Shown here: positions 7,685 to 13,376 of the stretch, one piece after another
Numbering within the stretch: the stretch's first letter is position 1
Layout: each line of letters starts with the position of its first letter
Origin: C00003060 sp964440795
GTDB lineage: Bacteria; Desulfobacterota; Desulfobacteria; Desulfobacterales; C00003060
Direction of reading: 5' to 3'
Assembly: GCA_964440795.1 (NCBI GenBank)
Contig: CAYTTQ010000069.1
Location: forward strand, 1 to 13,376
DNA: 13,376 nt
The notes under the pieces: model-generated
What the model was told of the DNA's origin: nothing
Database searches by the model: none
Seen by the model: only the letters and a program-made list of their open reading frames with translations
Program-made: the position numbers and the translations under genes

Positions 7685-8161
7685 ATGGGTGCCGTGCAGA
7701 TGATGCGAAGCCGCAAGCTTATGAGGGCGATCTTCGGCATCTTGGCGACCATGCTATGCTTCCATGTGGGGTGCGGGCGAAAAGGGCCGCCCAAACCGCC
7801 TCGAACGATAACCCCGCCGGCTGTTTCCGACCTAACGGCTGACGTTGAAGGGCGTCGGATAGTATTGACCTGGTCCGTTCCCAGACGGGGCGGTGAAGTC
7901 GTTGAGGGCATCCAAGGTTTCAGTCTGTTTCGCTTCAAAACCCCTGATCCGGAAAAGTTGTGTGTCGGCTGTCCCATGGACTTTCGCAAGTTCGAAGAAA
8001 TCGAAATGGATAGAGACGTGTCCGGGGAAAAGGATCGAGTGACGTTCTATGATACGGTGGAACCGGGATACGGATATGTGTATAAAGTTGTGGTATTGCA
8101 TGAAAGCGGCGGCGTGAGTAAGGACTCGAACATTGCCAAGGTATTACCAATTGAGGAATAG
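7685..8161 (+). CDS. LptM-like lipoprotein with fibronectin type III-like domain
   Basis: The 158-residue product begins with a basic region and a hydrophobic stretch (about 14-28), then Cys-30 as the likely lipidation site. The lipobox HVGC has Gly at -1 but an atypical His at -3. The following CGRKGPPKPP resembles the CGxKGP start of LptM (YifL/LppL), a lipoprotein that helps the LptD/LptE lipopolysaccharide translocon mature. In other proteobacteria that gene often sits just before lysA or dapF, as here. Residues 44-155 look like one FN3 domain: PPAVSDLTA, IVLTWSVP, GFSLFR, FYDTVEPGYGYVYKVVV and GGVSKDS. A C-x-x-C-P (93-97) lies within it. The start at 7685 has GGGGGAG (7674-7680) close upstream; Met-6 or Met-7 are alternatives. 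A lipoprotein with FN3 is well supported; an LptM role is inference. Confidence 0.75.
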   Translation: MGAVQMMRSRKLMRAIFGILATMLCFHVGCGRKGPPKPPRTITPPAVSDLTADVEGRRIVLTWSVPRRGGEVVEGIQGFSLFRFKTPDPEKLCVGCPMDFRKFEEIEMDRDVSGEKDRVTFYDTVEPGYGYVYKVVVLHESGGVSKDSNIAKVLPIEE

Positions 8162-8163
8162 GC

Positions 8164-9423
8164 ATGCATCATTTTCAATATAAGGGCGATGCCATGTATT
8201 GTGAGGACATGGCGATTCAAGACATCGCGGAAGCCGTCGGTACGCCGTTTTACCTCTATAGTCACGCCACATTGACCCAACATTTCCGGGCATTTCAGAA
8301 CGCCTTCAAAGGAAGTGACCACCTGATATGCTTTTCTGCCAAATCGAATTCGAACCAAGCGGTGTTGAGGCTTTTTGCAAGCTTGGGCGGGGGGCTGGAT
8401 ATTGTTTCCGGCGGCGAGCTGTTTCGGGGATTGAAAGCGGGGGTCCCGCCGGAAAAGATCGTATTCTCCGGCGTCGGAAAACGTGAAGATGAAATCCGTT
8501 ACGCCCTTGAATCGGATATCCTGATGTTTAACGTCGAGTCCTTACAAGAGCTGCGACAAATCGATCGATGTGCCGCCGGCTTAAACAAAAAGGCCCCCAT
8601 AGCGCTTCGGGTCAACCCGGATGTGGACCCCCAGACCCATCCCTACATTTCCACCGGTCTGAAAAAGAACAAGTTCGGTATAAACCAAGAGGCGGTAATC
8701 GATGCATACAAAACGGCCCAGGTCTGTGACCACATCAACATCACCGGGGTGAGCTGCCACATCGGGTCTCAGATCACTCAGGTGGGGCCGTTTGTGGATG
8801 CCCTGGAGCGCCTAAAGGCCCTCTTGGCGACATTGGGGGACATGGGAATCCAGGTGTCCTATCTGGACATGGGTGGAGGGCTTGGCATTACCTACGATCA
8901 AGAATTGCCTCCTCATCCCACGGAATACGGTCAGGCGGTGGTCGAGGCGTTGGGTGATTTATCGGTGACGCCTATTTTTGAGCCGGGTCGGGTTATCGTG
9001 GGCAATGCCGGTATTTTGGTAACTCGGGTTCTTTACACGAAGGGGGGAGAAGATCGAGACTTTGTGGTTGTGGATTCTGCGATGAATGACCTGGTCCGGC
9101 CTTCATTGTATGGTGCCTATCACGGGATAGAGCCGGTGATAAAATCTGATAGAGAAATGATTCAAGCCGATGTGGTCGGTCCCATTTGTGAGACCGGGGA
9201 CTTTTTGGCGAAGAACCGACAGGTGCCGCGGTGCGAGTCGGGCGACCTGCTGGCGGTGATGAGTGCCGGTGCGTATGGATTTACCATGTCCTCCAATTAT
9301 AATTCCCGTCCCCGGGTGGCGGAGGTCATGGTGAAGGAGAATGCGTTTCAGGTCGTCAGAGAACGGGAAACGTATGCGGATTTGATTCGCGGTGAGTCTG
9401 TTCCGCAGTTCATCGGTATCTAG
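8164..9423 (+). CDS. lysA: Diaminopimelate decarboxylase (LysA)
   Basis: LysA decarboxylates meso-diaminopimelate to L-lysine with PLP. The 419-residue product shows the alanine-racemase-like TIM barrel followed by a beta domain: Schiff-base Lys-60 in FSAKSN, GGLDIVSGGEL (76-86), RVNPDVDP (149-156), the CHIGSQ motif with His-199, DMGGGLG (235-241), EPGR (273-276), the active-site CETGDF (342-347) and GAYGFTMSSNYNSRPR. GAGG (8153-8156) lies 7 nt before the ATG. The N-terminal MHHFQYKGDAMYCEDM extension is typical of the enzyme. A second near-copy of the Cys motif, CESGD (357-361), occurs 15 residues after the first. The gene is 2 nt behind the lipoprotein gene and 39 nt before dapF. Confidence 0.96.
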   Translation: MHHFQYKGDAMYCEDMAIQDIAEAVGTPFYLYSHATLTQHFRAFQNAFKGSDHLICFSAKSNSNQAVLRLFASLGGGLDIVSGGELFRGLKAGVPPEKIVFSGVGKREDEIRYALESDILMFNVESLQELRQIDRCAAGLNKKAPIALRVNPDVDPQTHPYISTGLKKNKFGINQEAVIDAYKTAQVCDHINITGVSCHIGSQITQVGPFVDALERLKALLATLGDMGIQVSYLDMGGGLGITYDQELPPHPTEYGQAVVEALGDLSVTPIFEPGRVIVGNAGILVTRVLYTKGGEDRDFVVVDSAMNDLVRPSLYGAYHGIEPVIKSDREMIQADVVGPICETGDFLAKNRQVPRCESGDLLAVMSAGAYGFTMSSNYNSRPRVAEVMVKENAFQVVRERETYADLIRGESVPQFIGI

Positions 9424-9451
9424 GACTCGGTGGGAAAACTTCCGGAACGAT

Positions 9452-9454
9452 AGG
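9452..9454 (+). promoter_or_regulatory. Weak ribosome binding site of dapF
   Basis: AGG lies 8 nt before the ATG at 9463 but only 2 nt before the in-frame TTG at 9457. The spacing favours the ATG as start. The match is short, so the choice is tentative. Confidence 0.4.
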
Positions 9455-9462
9455 CATTGATC

Positions 9463-10317
9463 ATGACGACACCAAAGATTCCGTTCTATAAGATGAGCGG
9501 AAGCGGCAATGACTTTATCCTGGTGGATAACCGTGAGAGGATTGTCGACGAAAAAGACCTAAGCAAGTGGGTCTCCCGCGTGTGCCGGCGTCGTCAGGCG
9601 GTCGGCTCGGACGGGCTGATTCTGATCGAACCCTCGCTGGAGGCGGATTTTAAGTGGCGCTTCTTTAACTCGGACGGGGGCCAGGTGGAAATGTGTGGAA
9701 ATGGTGGGCGATGTGTGGCCCGGCTGGCTCACTTTCTGGGAATCGCAGGTGCCGATCTGAGTTTTGAGACCGTGGCGGGCGTGATTCGGGCGGAGGTGAA
9801 AGGAAAACGGGTGAAGTTGGAGATGCCCCGACCCTCCGGAGCCATGACGGATTACATGATCGATGTGGGTGGAAAGGAAGTCCTGGTAGACAGCATCGTG
9901 GTGGGGGTTCCCCATGTCGTCATCCGGGTGGCGGATATCGAGCAGGCGCCGGTTCTTCCTATGGGCCGGGAGATTCGGTACCATCACCGATATGCGCCGG
10001 CGGGGACGAATGTAAACTTCGTTGAGATCGGTGATGACGGCAGTCTGCTGATTCGTACCTATGAGCGTGGCGTAGAAGACGAAACCCTGGCTTGCGGTAC
10101 AGGGTCCGTGGCCTCGGCTCTCATGGCTTCTCTAAAGAATAAGACCGTTTCACCGGCGACGGTATTGACCCGGGGAGGGGAAGTGCTCGACGTCCACTTC
10201 CAGAGGCGGGAAGATGACTTTTTCGAGGTCTTTTTGGAAGGCGATACGACCATGGTTTACGAAGGCGCGCTTTGGGACGAGGCGGTGGAATACAGCGACA
10301 AGGAGGAAAAAAAGTGA
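9463..10317 (+). CDS. dapF: Diaminopimelate epimerase (DapF)
   Basis: DapF interconverts LL- and meso-diaminopimelate without a cofactor, using two cysteines as acid/base pair. From the ATG the product is 284 residues. It has FYKMSGSGNDFILVDNR (8-24), the first catalytic Cys-78 in MCGNGGRC (77-84), and the second catalytic Cys-211 in ETLACGTGS (207-215), with GTNVNFVE (181-188) between them. I chose the ATG at 9463 because of ribosome-site spacing; the TTG at 9457 would add two residues. The product of dapL downstream (LL-DAP) is the substrate here, and lysA upstream uses the meso product. The stop overlaps the dapL GTG start by 4 nt (GTGA). Confidence 0.96.
   Translation: MTTPKIPFYKMSGSGNDFILVDNRERIVDEKDLSKWVSRVCRRRQAVGSDGLILIEPSLEADFKWRFFNSDGGQVEMCGNGGRCVARLAHFLGIAGADLSFETVAGVIRAEVKGKRVKLEMPRPSGAMTDYMIDVGGKEVLVDSIVVGVPHVVIRVADIEQAPVLPMGREIRYHHRYAPAGTNVNFVEIGDDGSLLIRTYERGVEDETLACGTGSVASALMASLKNKTVSPATVLTRGGEVLDVHFQRREDDFFEVFLEGDTTMVYEGALWDEAVEYSDKEEKK
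10301..10306 (+). promoter_or_regulatory. Ribosome binding site fixing the GTG start of dapL
   Basis: AGGAGG lies 7 nt before the GTG at 10314. The frame is open further upstream inside dapF, but this site and the GTGA overlap with the dapF stop identify 10314 as the start. Confidence 0.8.
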
Positions 10318-11480
10318 AAGTTGAACGAGCGGAGCGACTGAGGCGACTTCCCCCTTACCTGTTTAAGGAACTGGATCGCCAGAAGGACGAGGTCCGCCGG
10401 AAAGGTGTGGACATCATCGACTTGGGGGTGGGGGATCCGGACTTGCCGACGCCGCCCCACATCATCGCGGCATTGAAAGAAGCAGCGGAGGATCCGGCAA
10501 ACCATCGATACCCGTCTTACTCGGGCATGGTCGATTTTAACGCCGCCGTAGCACAGTGGTACAAAGGCCGTTTTGGTGTGGCGTTGGATGTCCATGACGA
10601 GGTGGTCACGCTGATCGGTTCCAAGGAGGGCATTGCCCACATTCCTTTGGCCTATGTAAATCCGGGGGACATGACGCTTGTGGCCGGCCCGGGATATCCC
10701 GTCTACCAGATCGGCACACAGTTTGCCGGCGGGGAACCTTATTTTATGGACCTGGTCAAAGAAAATGACTTTTTGCCGGACTTGGCGGCTGTCCCCGGCG
10801 ATGTCTGCCGGAAGGCAAAGATCATGTTCATCAATTATCCCAATAACCCGACGGCAGCGGTGGCGACAAAGGCTTTTTTTGAGTCGGTGGTGGCGTTTGC
10901 CGAAGAACATGACATCATCGTGTGTCATGATGCGGCCTATTCGGAAATGGCTTACGACGGGTATAAACCGATGAGTTTTCTGGAAGTGGCGGGAGCCAAA
11001 TCGGTCGGTATTGAATTTCACTCCCTTTCCAAAACGTACAACATGACCGGCTGGCGTATCGGGTTTGCCGTGGGGTCTTCCCAGGTCATCGCGGCGTTGG
11101 GTCAGGTCAAGAGCAACATTGATTCCGGGGCGTTTCAGGCCATTCAAATGGCGGGAATTACCGCCTTGCAGGGAGATCAGACCTGTGTGCGGGACATGCA
11201 ACAGACGTATCAGGAGCGGCGGGACGTGTTGGTGGACGGGCTCCGTTCTCTGGGAATGAATGTGGAAAAGCCCAAGGCCACCTTTTACGTCTGGATGCCG
11301 GTGCCCTCCGGATATAGTTCAGCGGCATTTTCCACCCGGCTTTTATCGGAAGCCGGTATTGTCACCACGCCCGGTAACGGATTCGGCGGTGCCGGGGAGG
11401 GGTACGTCCGTATGGCGCTGACCGTATCCAAGGAGCGAATGAAAGAGGTGGTGGAGCGAATTCGGGGAGTTGCGCTCTAG
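10314..11480 (+). CDS. dapL: LL-diaminopimelate aminotransferase (DapL)
   Basis: DapL converts tetrahydrodipicolinate plus glutamate directly to LL-diaminopimelate, replacing the succinylase route (DapD, DapC, DapE). The 388-residue class I/II PLP aminotransferase begins RAERLRRLPPYLFKELDRQK. It has DLGVGDPDLPTP (36-47), YPSYSG (66-71), IGSKEGIAH (101-109), FINYPNNPT (172-180), DAAYSEMAYD (206-215), Schiff-base Lys-240 in SLSKTYNMTGWR and TPGNGFG (352-358). This closely resembles the DapL sequences of Desulfovibrio and Geobacter as I remember them. Position after dapF and lysA supports DapL over a generic aspartate aminotransferase. The GTG start at 10314 has AGGAGG 7 nt upstream and overlaps the dapF stop. 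Confidence 0.93.
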   Translation: MKVERAERLRRLPPYLFKELDRQKDEVRRKGVDIIDLGVGDPDLPTPPHIIAALKEAAEDPANHRYPSYSGMVDFNAAVAQWYKGRFGVALDVHDEVVTLIGSKEGIAHIPLAYVNPGDMTLVAGPGYPVYQIGTQFAGGEPYFMDLVKENDFLPDLAAVPGDVCRKAKIMFINYPNNPTAAVATKAFFESVVAFAEEHDIIVCHDAAYSEMAYDGYKPMSFLEVAGAKSVGIEFHSLSKTYNMTGWRIGFAVGSSQVIAALGQVKSNIDSGAFQAIQMAGITALQGDQTCVRDMQQTYQERRDVLVDGLRSLGMNVEKPKATFYVWMPVPSGYSSAAFSTRLLSEAGIVTTPGNGFGGAGEGYVRMALTVSKERMKEVVERIRGVAL

Positions 11481-11512
11481 GCGAGGTTCGGACTTTTACG
11501 ACTTGATCTGAT

Positions 11513-11542
11513 TTGCGGGCTGTTTTTTGAGCTCTTTATCTA
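11513..11542 (+). promoter_or_regulatory. Possible weak promoter in the dapL-folK spacer
   Basis: The 80-nt spacer is more AT-rich than its surroundings. TTGCGG (11513-11518) and TATCTA (11537-11542) are 18 nt apart and loosely resemble -35 and -10 boxes; TATAGT (11541-11546) is an alternative -10. Both matches are poor. A T6 run at 11523-11528 is not preceded by a clear hairpin, so I do not call a terminator. Confidence 0.2.
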
Positions 11543-11560
11543 TAGTGGTTCGAATACGGT

Positions 11561-12058
11561 ATGCAGGGCACTCATACGGCATATATCGGTATCGGATCCA
11601 ATCAAGGGGATCGTTTCGACGTTTGCCGAAAAGCAATCGATGCGTTGTCGAACGGCGGCGGGAGTCGCCTGCAGCGTCAATCCCGATTCTATGAAACAGA
11701 GCCTGTCGGTTGGGAAGATCAGGCCTGGTTCATCAACGCGGTGATCTCTATTCGCACGGGACTTGAGGCACAGGCTTTGCACAAAAAGCTTCAAGCCGTC
11801 GAACGTCAATTCGGCCGAAGGACCGAGGGACCCCGGTTTGGTCCCCGTATCCTGGATCTGGACCTCCTTTTTTTTGACGATCTGGTGATCAAAACGGCCA
11901 ATTTGGAAGTGCCGCACCCCCGGTTGCATGAGCGGCGATTTGTTCTTCAGCCCCTGTGTGATATTGCCCCCGGCCTGGTGCATCCGGTTATAAAAAGAAC
12001 GGCACGGCAGTTGTTGTCGGGCCTGGGAGATAAAAAAAGGGTTATGTCGCTGACATGA
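11561..12058 (+). CDS. folK: 2-amino-4-hydroxy-6-hydroxymethyldihydropteridine pyrophosphokinase (HPPK, FolK)
   Basis: FolK transfers pyrophosphate from ATP to 6-hydroxymethyl-7,8-dihydropterin, preparing it for dihydropteroate synthase in folate synthesis. The 165-residue length is normal for a single-domain HPPK. Visible features are AYIGIGSNQGDR (7-18), SRFYETEPVG (41-50), FINAV (57-61) and the family signature RFGPRILDLDLLFF (92-105), in which Asp-99 and Asp-101 bind magnesium. HPRLHERRFVL (119-129) follows. There is no clear ribosome site before the ATG at 11561, but the sequence directly after it fits the family N-terminus. The stop overlaps the next start by 4 nt (ATGA). No other folate gene is in the window. 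Confidence 0.95.
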   Translation: MQGTHTAYIGIGSNQGDRFDVCRKAIDALSNGGGSRLQRQSRFYETEPVGWEDQAWFINAVISIRTGLEAQALHKKLQAVERQFGRRTEGPRFGPRILDLDLLFFDDLVIKTANLEVPHPRLHERRFVLQPLCDIAPGLVHPVIKRTARQLLSGLGDKKRVMSLT

Positions 12059-12315
12059 GAATTCTGATTCTAATCCTCTTGGTCTATTTTGGCTATCGCG
12101 TGCTTAAGAGCCTGGTCAGTTCCGGGGGCTCAAAACGAGAAAGGGCAGAGACAGAAACGTTGCCGGTTGATGACGTCATGGTAAAAGACCCGTTATGCGA
12201 AACCTATTTTCCCAAGAAAGATGGTGTGAAGGCCGTCGTAAAGGGTGAGACCCTCTATTTTTGCAGTGAGACATGTCGAGACGAGTATCTTAACCGTATG
12301 GGCGGGACATCGTGA
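12055..12315 (+). CDS. Small membrane-anchored YHS-like cysteine protein (PP0621-like)
   Basis: The 86-residue product has an N-terminal hydrophobic helix (about 2-21, ILILILLVYFGYRVLKSLV), a charged linker, and a compact domain DPLCETYFPKKDG...YFCSETCRDEY. The DPxC (45-48), CSxxC (70-74) and YFC spacing resembles YHS domains and the small PP0621 family, in which the cysteines may bind a metal; Cys-48, Cys-70 and Cys-74 are the candidates. The protein is probably held in the inner membrane, but its orientation is not clear. Its function is unknown and I do not assign one. It overlaps folK by 4 nt (ATGA) and the transglycosylase gene by 4 nt (GTGA), so its translation is probably coupled to both. 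Confidence 0.8.
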   Translation: MRILILILLVYFGYRVLKSLVSSGGSKRERAETETLPVDDVMVKDPLCETYFPKKDGVKAVVKGETLYFCSETCRDEYLNRMGGTS

Positions 12316-12878
12316 GCAGGATGATGAGACTCGGATATGTCATCGTCCAAGGGGCGGTGATGTTGGCATCCTTGCCGGCATGGGGAGATATCTACCGATA
12401 TGTGGATGAAAATGGTACGGTTCACTTTTCGAATGTACCCACCAGTGGAAAATTTGAGGTATATATTCGAGAGACCATCCCCACTTGGATTGATCGGTCG
12501 TCACAGTTTGACCTGCATATTGCAGAGGCCGCGAAACTATACGATGTTCCGTTTCATCTGATCAAGGCGGTGATCAAGGCGGAATCCGACTTTGATCCTT
12601 CGGCTGTTTCGACCGCGGGTGCTTGCGGTTTGATGCAGCTTATGCCGGGGACGGCTAAAGCGCTGGGCATCGAGAATCCCTTCGATCCCCAGGCCAATGT
12701 CATGGGAGGGGTTCGGTATTTGAAAGAGATGTTAAGCCGGTTCAACGGGAGCATTCCGCTGGCCGTTGCCGCCTATAACGCCGGCCCCGGACGTATCGGC
12801 CCCCGAAGAGAGATCCCGGGCATCAAAGAGACAAAAGGTTACGTCCGTAAGGTTTTGGACTATATGAACCGATTCTAG
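12312..12878 (+). CDS. Small secreted lytic transglycosylase with N-terminal DUF4124-like segment
   Basis: The 188-residue product has a likely signal peptide (to about residue 25, ending PAWG-D), then DIYRYVDENGTVHFSNVPT (26-44), which resembles DUF4124, then an SLT domain (about 66-185). The SLT catalytic Glu is Glu-91 in KAESDFDP, followed by SAVSTAGACGLMQLMPGTA (98-116), NPFDPQANVMGGVRYL (122-137) and AAYNAGPGRI (153-162). It is expected to cleave peptidoglycan in the periplasm, forming anhydro-muramoyl ends. The GTG at 12312, overlapping the preceding stop, is my preferred start; ATG 12321 or 12324 would also keep a signal peptide. Cys-105 stands where many SLT proteins have Met or Ser (GAxGLMQ). 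The family is clear; the exact physiological role is not. Confidence 0.9.
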   Translation: MSRMMRLGYVIVQGAVMLASLPAWGDIYRYVDENGTVHFSNVPTSGKFEVYIRETIPTWIDRSSQFDLHIAEAAKLYDVPFHLIKAVIKAESDFDPSAVSTAGACGLMQLMPGTAKALGIENPFDPQANVMGGVRYLKEMLSRFNGSIPLAVAAYNAGPGRIGPRREIPGIKETKGYVRKVLDYMNRF

Positions 12879-12881
12879 CCC

Positions 12882-12900
12882 TAGCTATTCTAGCTATTTT
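12882..12900 (+). terminator. Possible weak terminator or short palindromic repeat after the transglycosylase gene
   Basis: TAGCTA-TTC-TAGCTA (12882-12896) can form a 6-bp stem with a 3-nt loop and is followed directly by TTTT. The stem is AT-rich, so termination would be weak. The same bases are also a perfect tandem 9-mer, CTAGCTATT at 12881-12889 and 12890-12898. Confidence 0.3.
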
Positions 12901-12915
12901 GGGCGCCAGTCAGCT

Positions 12916-13376
12916 ATGCAAATCACGGTGACTTTACGAAAAACGGGGGACACGCTGAGGCGGTTCCTGAGTTCTCCCAACAACCTGACCCTTTTGCGGA
13001 TCGCCAGTATTCCCTTACTCATTTTACTCCTTTTTTCACCGGGCAAGGTCTGCGCTTTCATGGCGGCGGTCGTCTTCTCGGCTGCCTCCATAACCGACTT
13101 ACTCGACGGCTACCTGGCCCGTCGCTACGGCCTCGAGTCGGCGTTGGGCAAGTTTTTGGATCCATTGGCGGACAAATTGTTGATTTCGGCGGCATTGATC
13201 ATGCTTGTTCCCCTGGACCGCGTGCCAGCATGGGTGACATTTGTCATCATCGGGAGGGAAATCGCGGTGACCGGCCTGCGGGCCATATTGTCGGAAAAAG
13301 GTATCGTTATGGGGGCCGAAGACCTGGGTAAATATAAGACCGGGTTCCAAATCGCAGCCATCATTCCTCTCTTAAT
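12916..13376 (+). CDS. pgsA: CDP-diacylglycerol--glycerol-3-phosphate 3-phosphatidyltransferase (PgsA), 3' partial
   Basis: PgsA makes phosphatidylglycerophosphate from CDP-diacylglycerol and glycerol-3-phosphate at the inner membrane, the committed step to phosphatidylglycerol and cardiolipin. The visible 153 residues include PNNLTLLRIASIPLL (21-35), the N-terminal signature of this enzyme, and the full CDP-alcohol phosphotransferase motif D-x2-D-G-x2-A-R-x8-G-x3-D-x3-D as Asp-61, Asp-64, Gly-65, Ala-68, Arg-69, Gly-78, Asp-82 and Asp-86. GREIAVTGLRAI (113-124) and LGKYKTGFQ (137-145) are further PgsA-type segments, and several hydrophobic helices are visible. The frame runs open to the window end with no stop. 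The ATG at 12916 has no strong ribosome site, so the start is tentative; the 15 or so residues before PNNLTLLR are longer than in many homologues. Confidence 0.93.
   Translation, partial: MQITVTLRKTGDTLRRFLSSPNNLTLLRIASIPLLILLLFSPGKVCAFMAAVVFSAASITDLLDGYLARRYGLESALGKFLDPLADKLLISAALIMLVPLDRVPAWVTFVIIGREIAVTGLRAILSEKGIVMGAEDLGKYKTGFQIAAIIPLL

Noticed and set aside
9440..9447. TTCCGGAA palindrome before dapF
   Set aside because: An 8-bp palindrome of this kind is expected by chance in a window of this size, and nothing around it suggests an operator.
10272..10313. Upstream start for dapL at 10272
   Set aside because: It would add 14 low-complexity residues inside dapF; AGGAGG at 10301-10306 points to the GTG at 10314.
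10257..11201. Long antisense open frame (314 codons) opposite dapL
   Set aside because: It lies fully against a well-supported dapL/dapF coding frame, has no recognisable motifs, and its length follows from the codon bias of the sense gene.
11519..11530. Rho-independent terminator after dapL
   Set aside because: There is a T6 run, but no stable stem directly upstream of it.

Overview
The window is a dense, single-strand block of housekeeping genes. All 13 protein genes are on the + strand, mostly 0-40 nt apart, and five junctions have short start/stop overlaps. The gene set and order (hslV-hslU, argB-argD-argF-argG-argH, a lipoprotein, lysA-dapF-dapL) and the use of DapL for diaminopimelate suggest a Gram-negative bacterium of the former Deltaproteobacteria (Desulfobacterota), possibly a Desulfobacterales sulfate reducer. 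That placement is inferred from protein character and remembered synteny, not from a database comparison. Moderate GC content and many AGGTG- or GGAGG-type Shine-Dalgarno sites fit it.

Region by region: 1-1892 holds hslV (its extreme 5' end cut off) and hslU, the two subunits of the HslUV ATP-dependent protease. 1893-1987 is an unusual non-coding spacer built almost entirely of purine-rich 7-bp repeats. 1988-7683 is the arginine block: argB, argD, argF, argG and argH, which cover N-acetylglutamate phosphorylation, the acetylornithine aminotransferase step and ornithine to arginine. argA/argJ and argC are not in the window. 7685-8161 encodes a lipoprotein with an LptM-like CGxKGP start and a fibronectin-III-like domain, in the position where proteobacteria often place lptM/lppL, just before lysA. 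8164-11480 is the diaminopimelate/lysine block in reverse pathway order: lysA, dapF, dapL. 11561-12878 is a coupled trio: folK (folate), a small membrane-anchored YHS-like cysteine protein, and a small DUF4124 plus SLT lytic transglycosylase. 12916-13376 is the 5' part of pgsA (phosphatidylglycerophosphate synthase), which runs off the window and has no stop codon here.

Together the genes supply arginine, meso-diaminopimelate and lysine for protein and peptidoglycan synthesis, with envelope-related genes interleaved. I saw no RNA genes, CRISPR arrays, insertion sequences, phage genes or defence systems. No gap between genes exceeds 100 bp. The features most worth a second look are the heptad-repeat spacer before argB, the LptM-like/FN3 lipoprotein, and the YHS-like gene translationally coupled between folK and the transglycosylase. 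I do not see a clear new multi-gene system.
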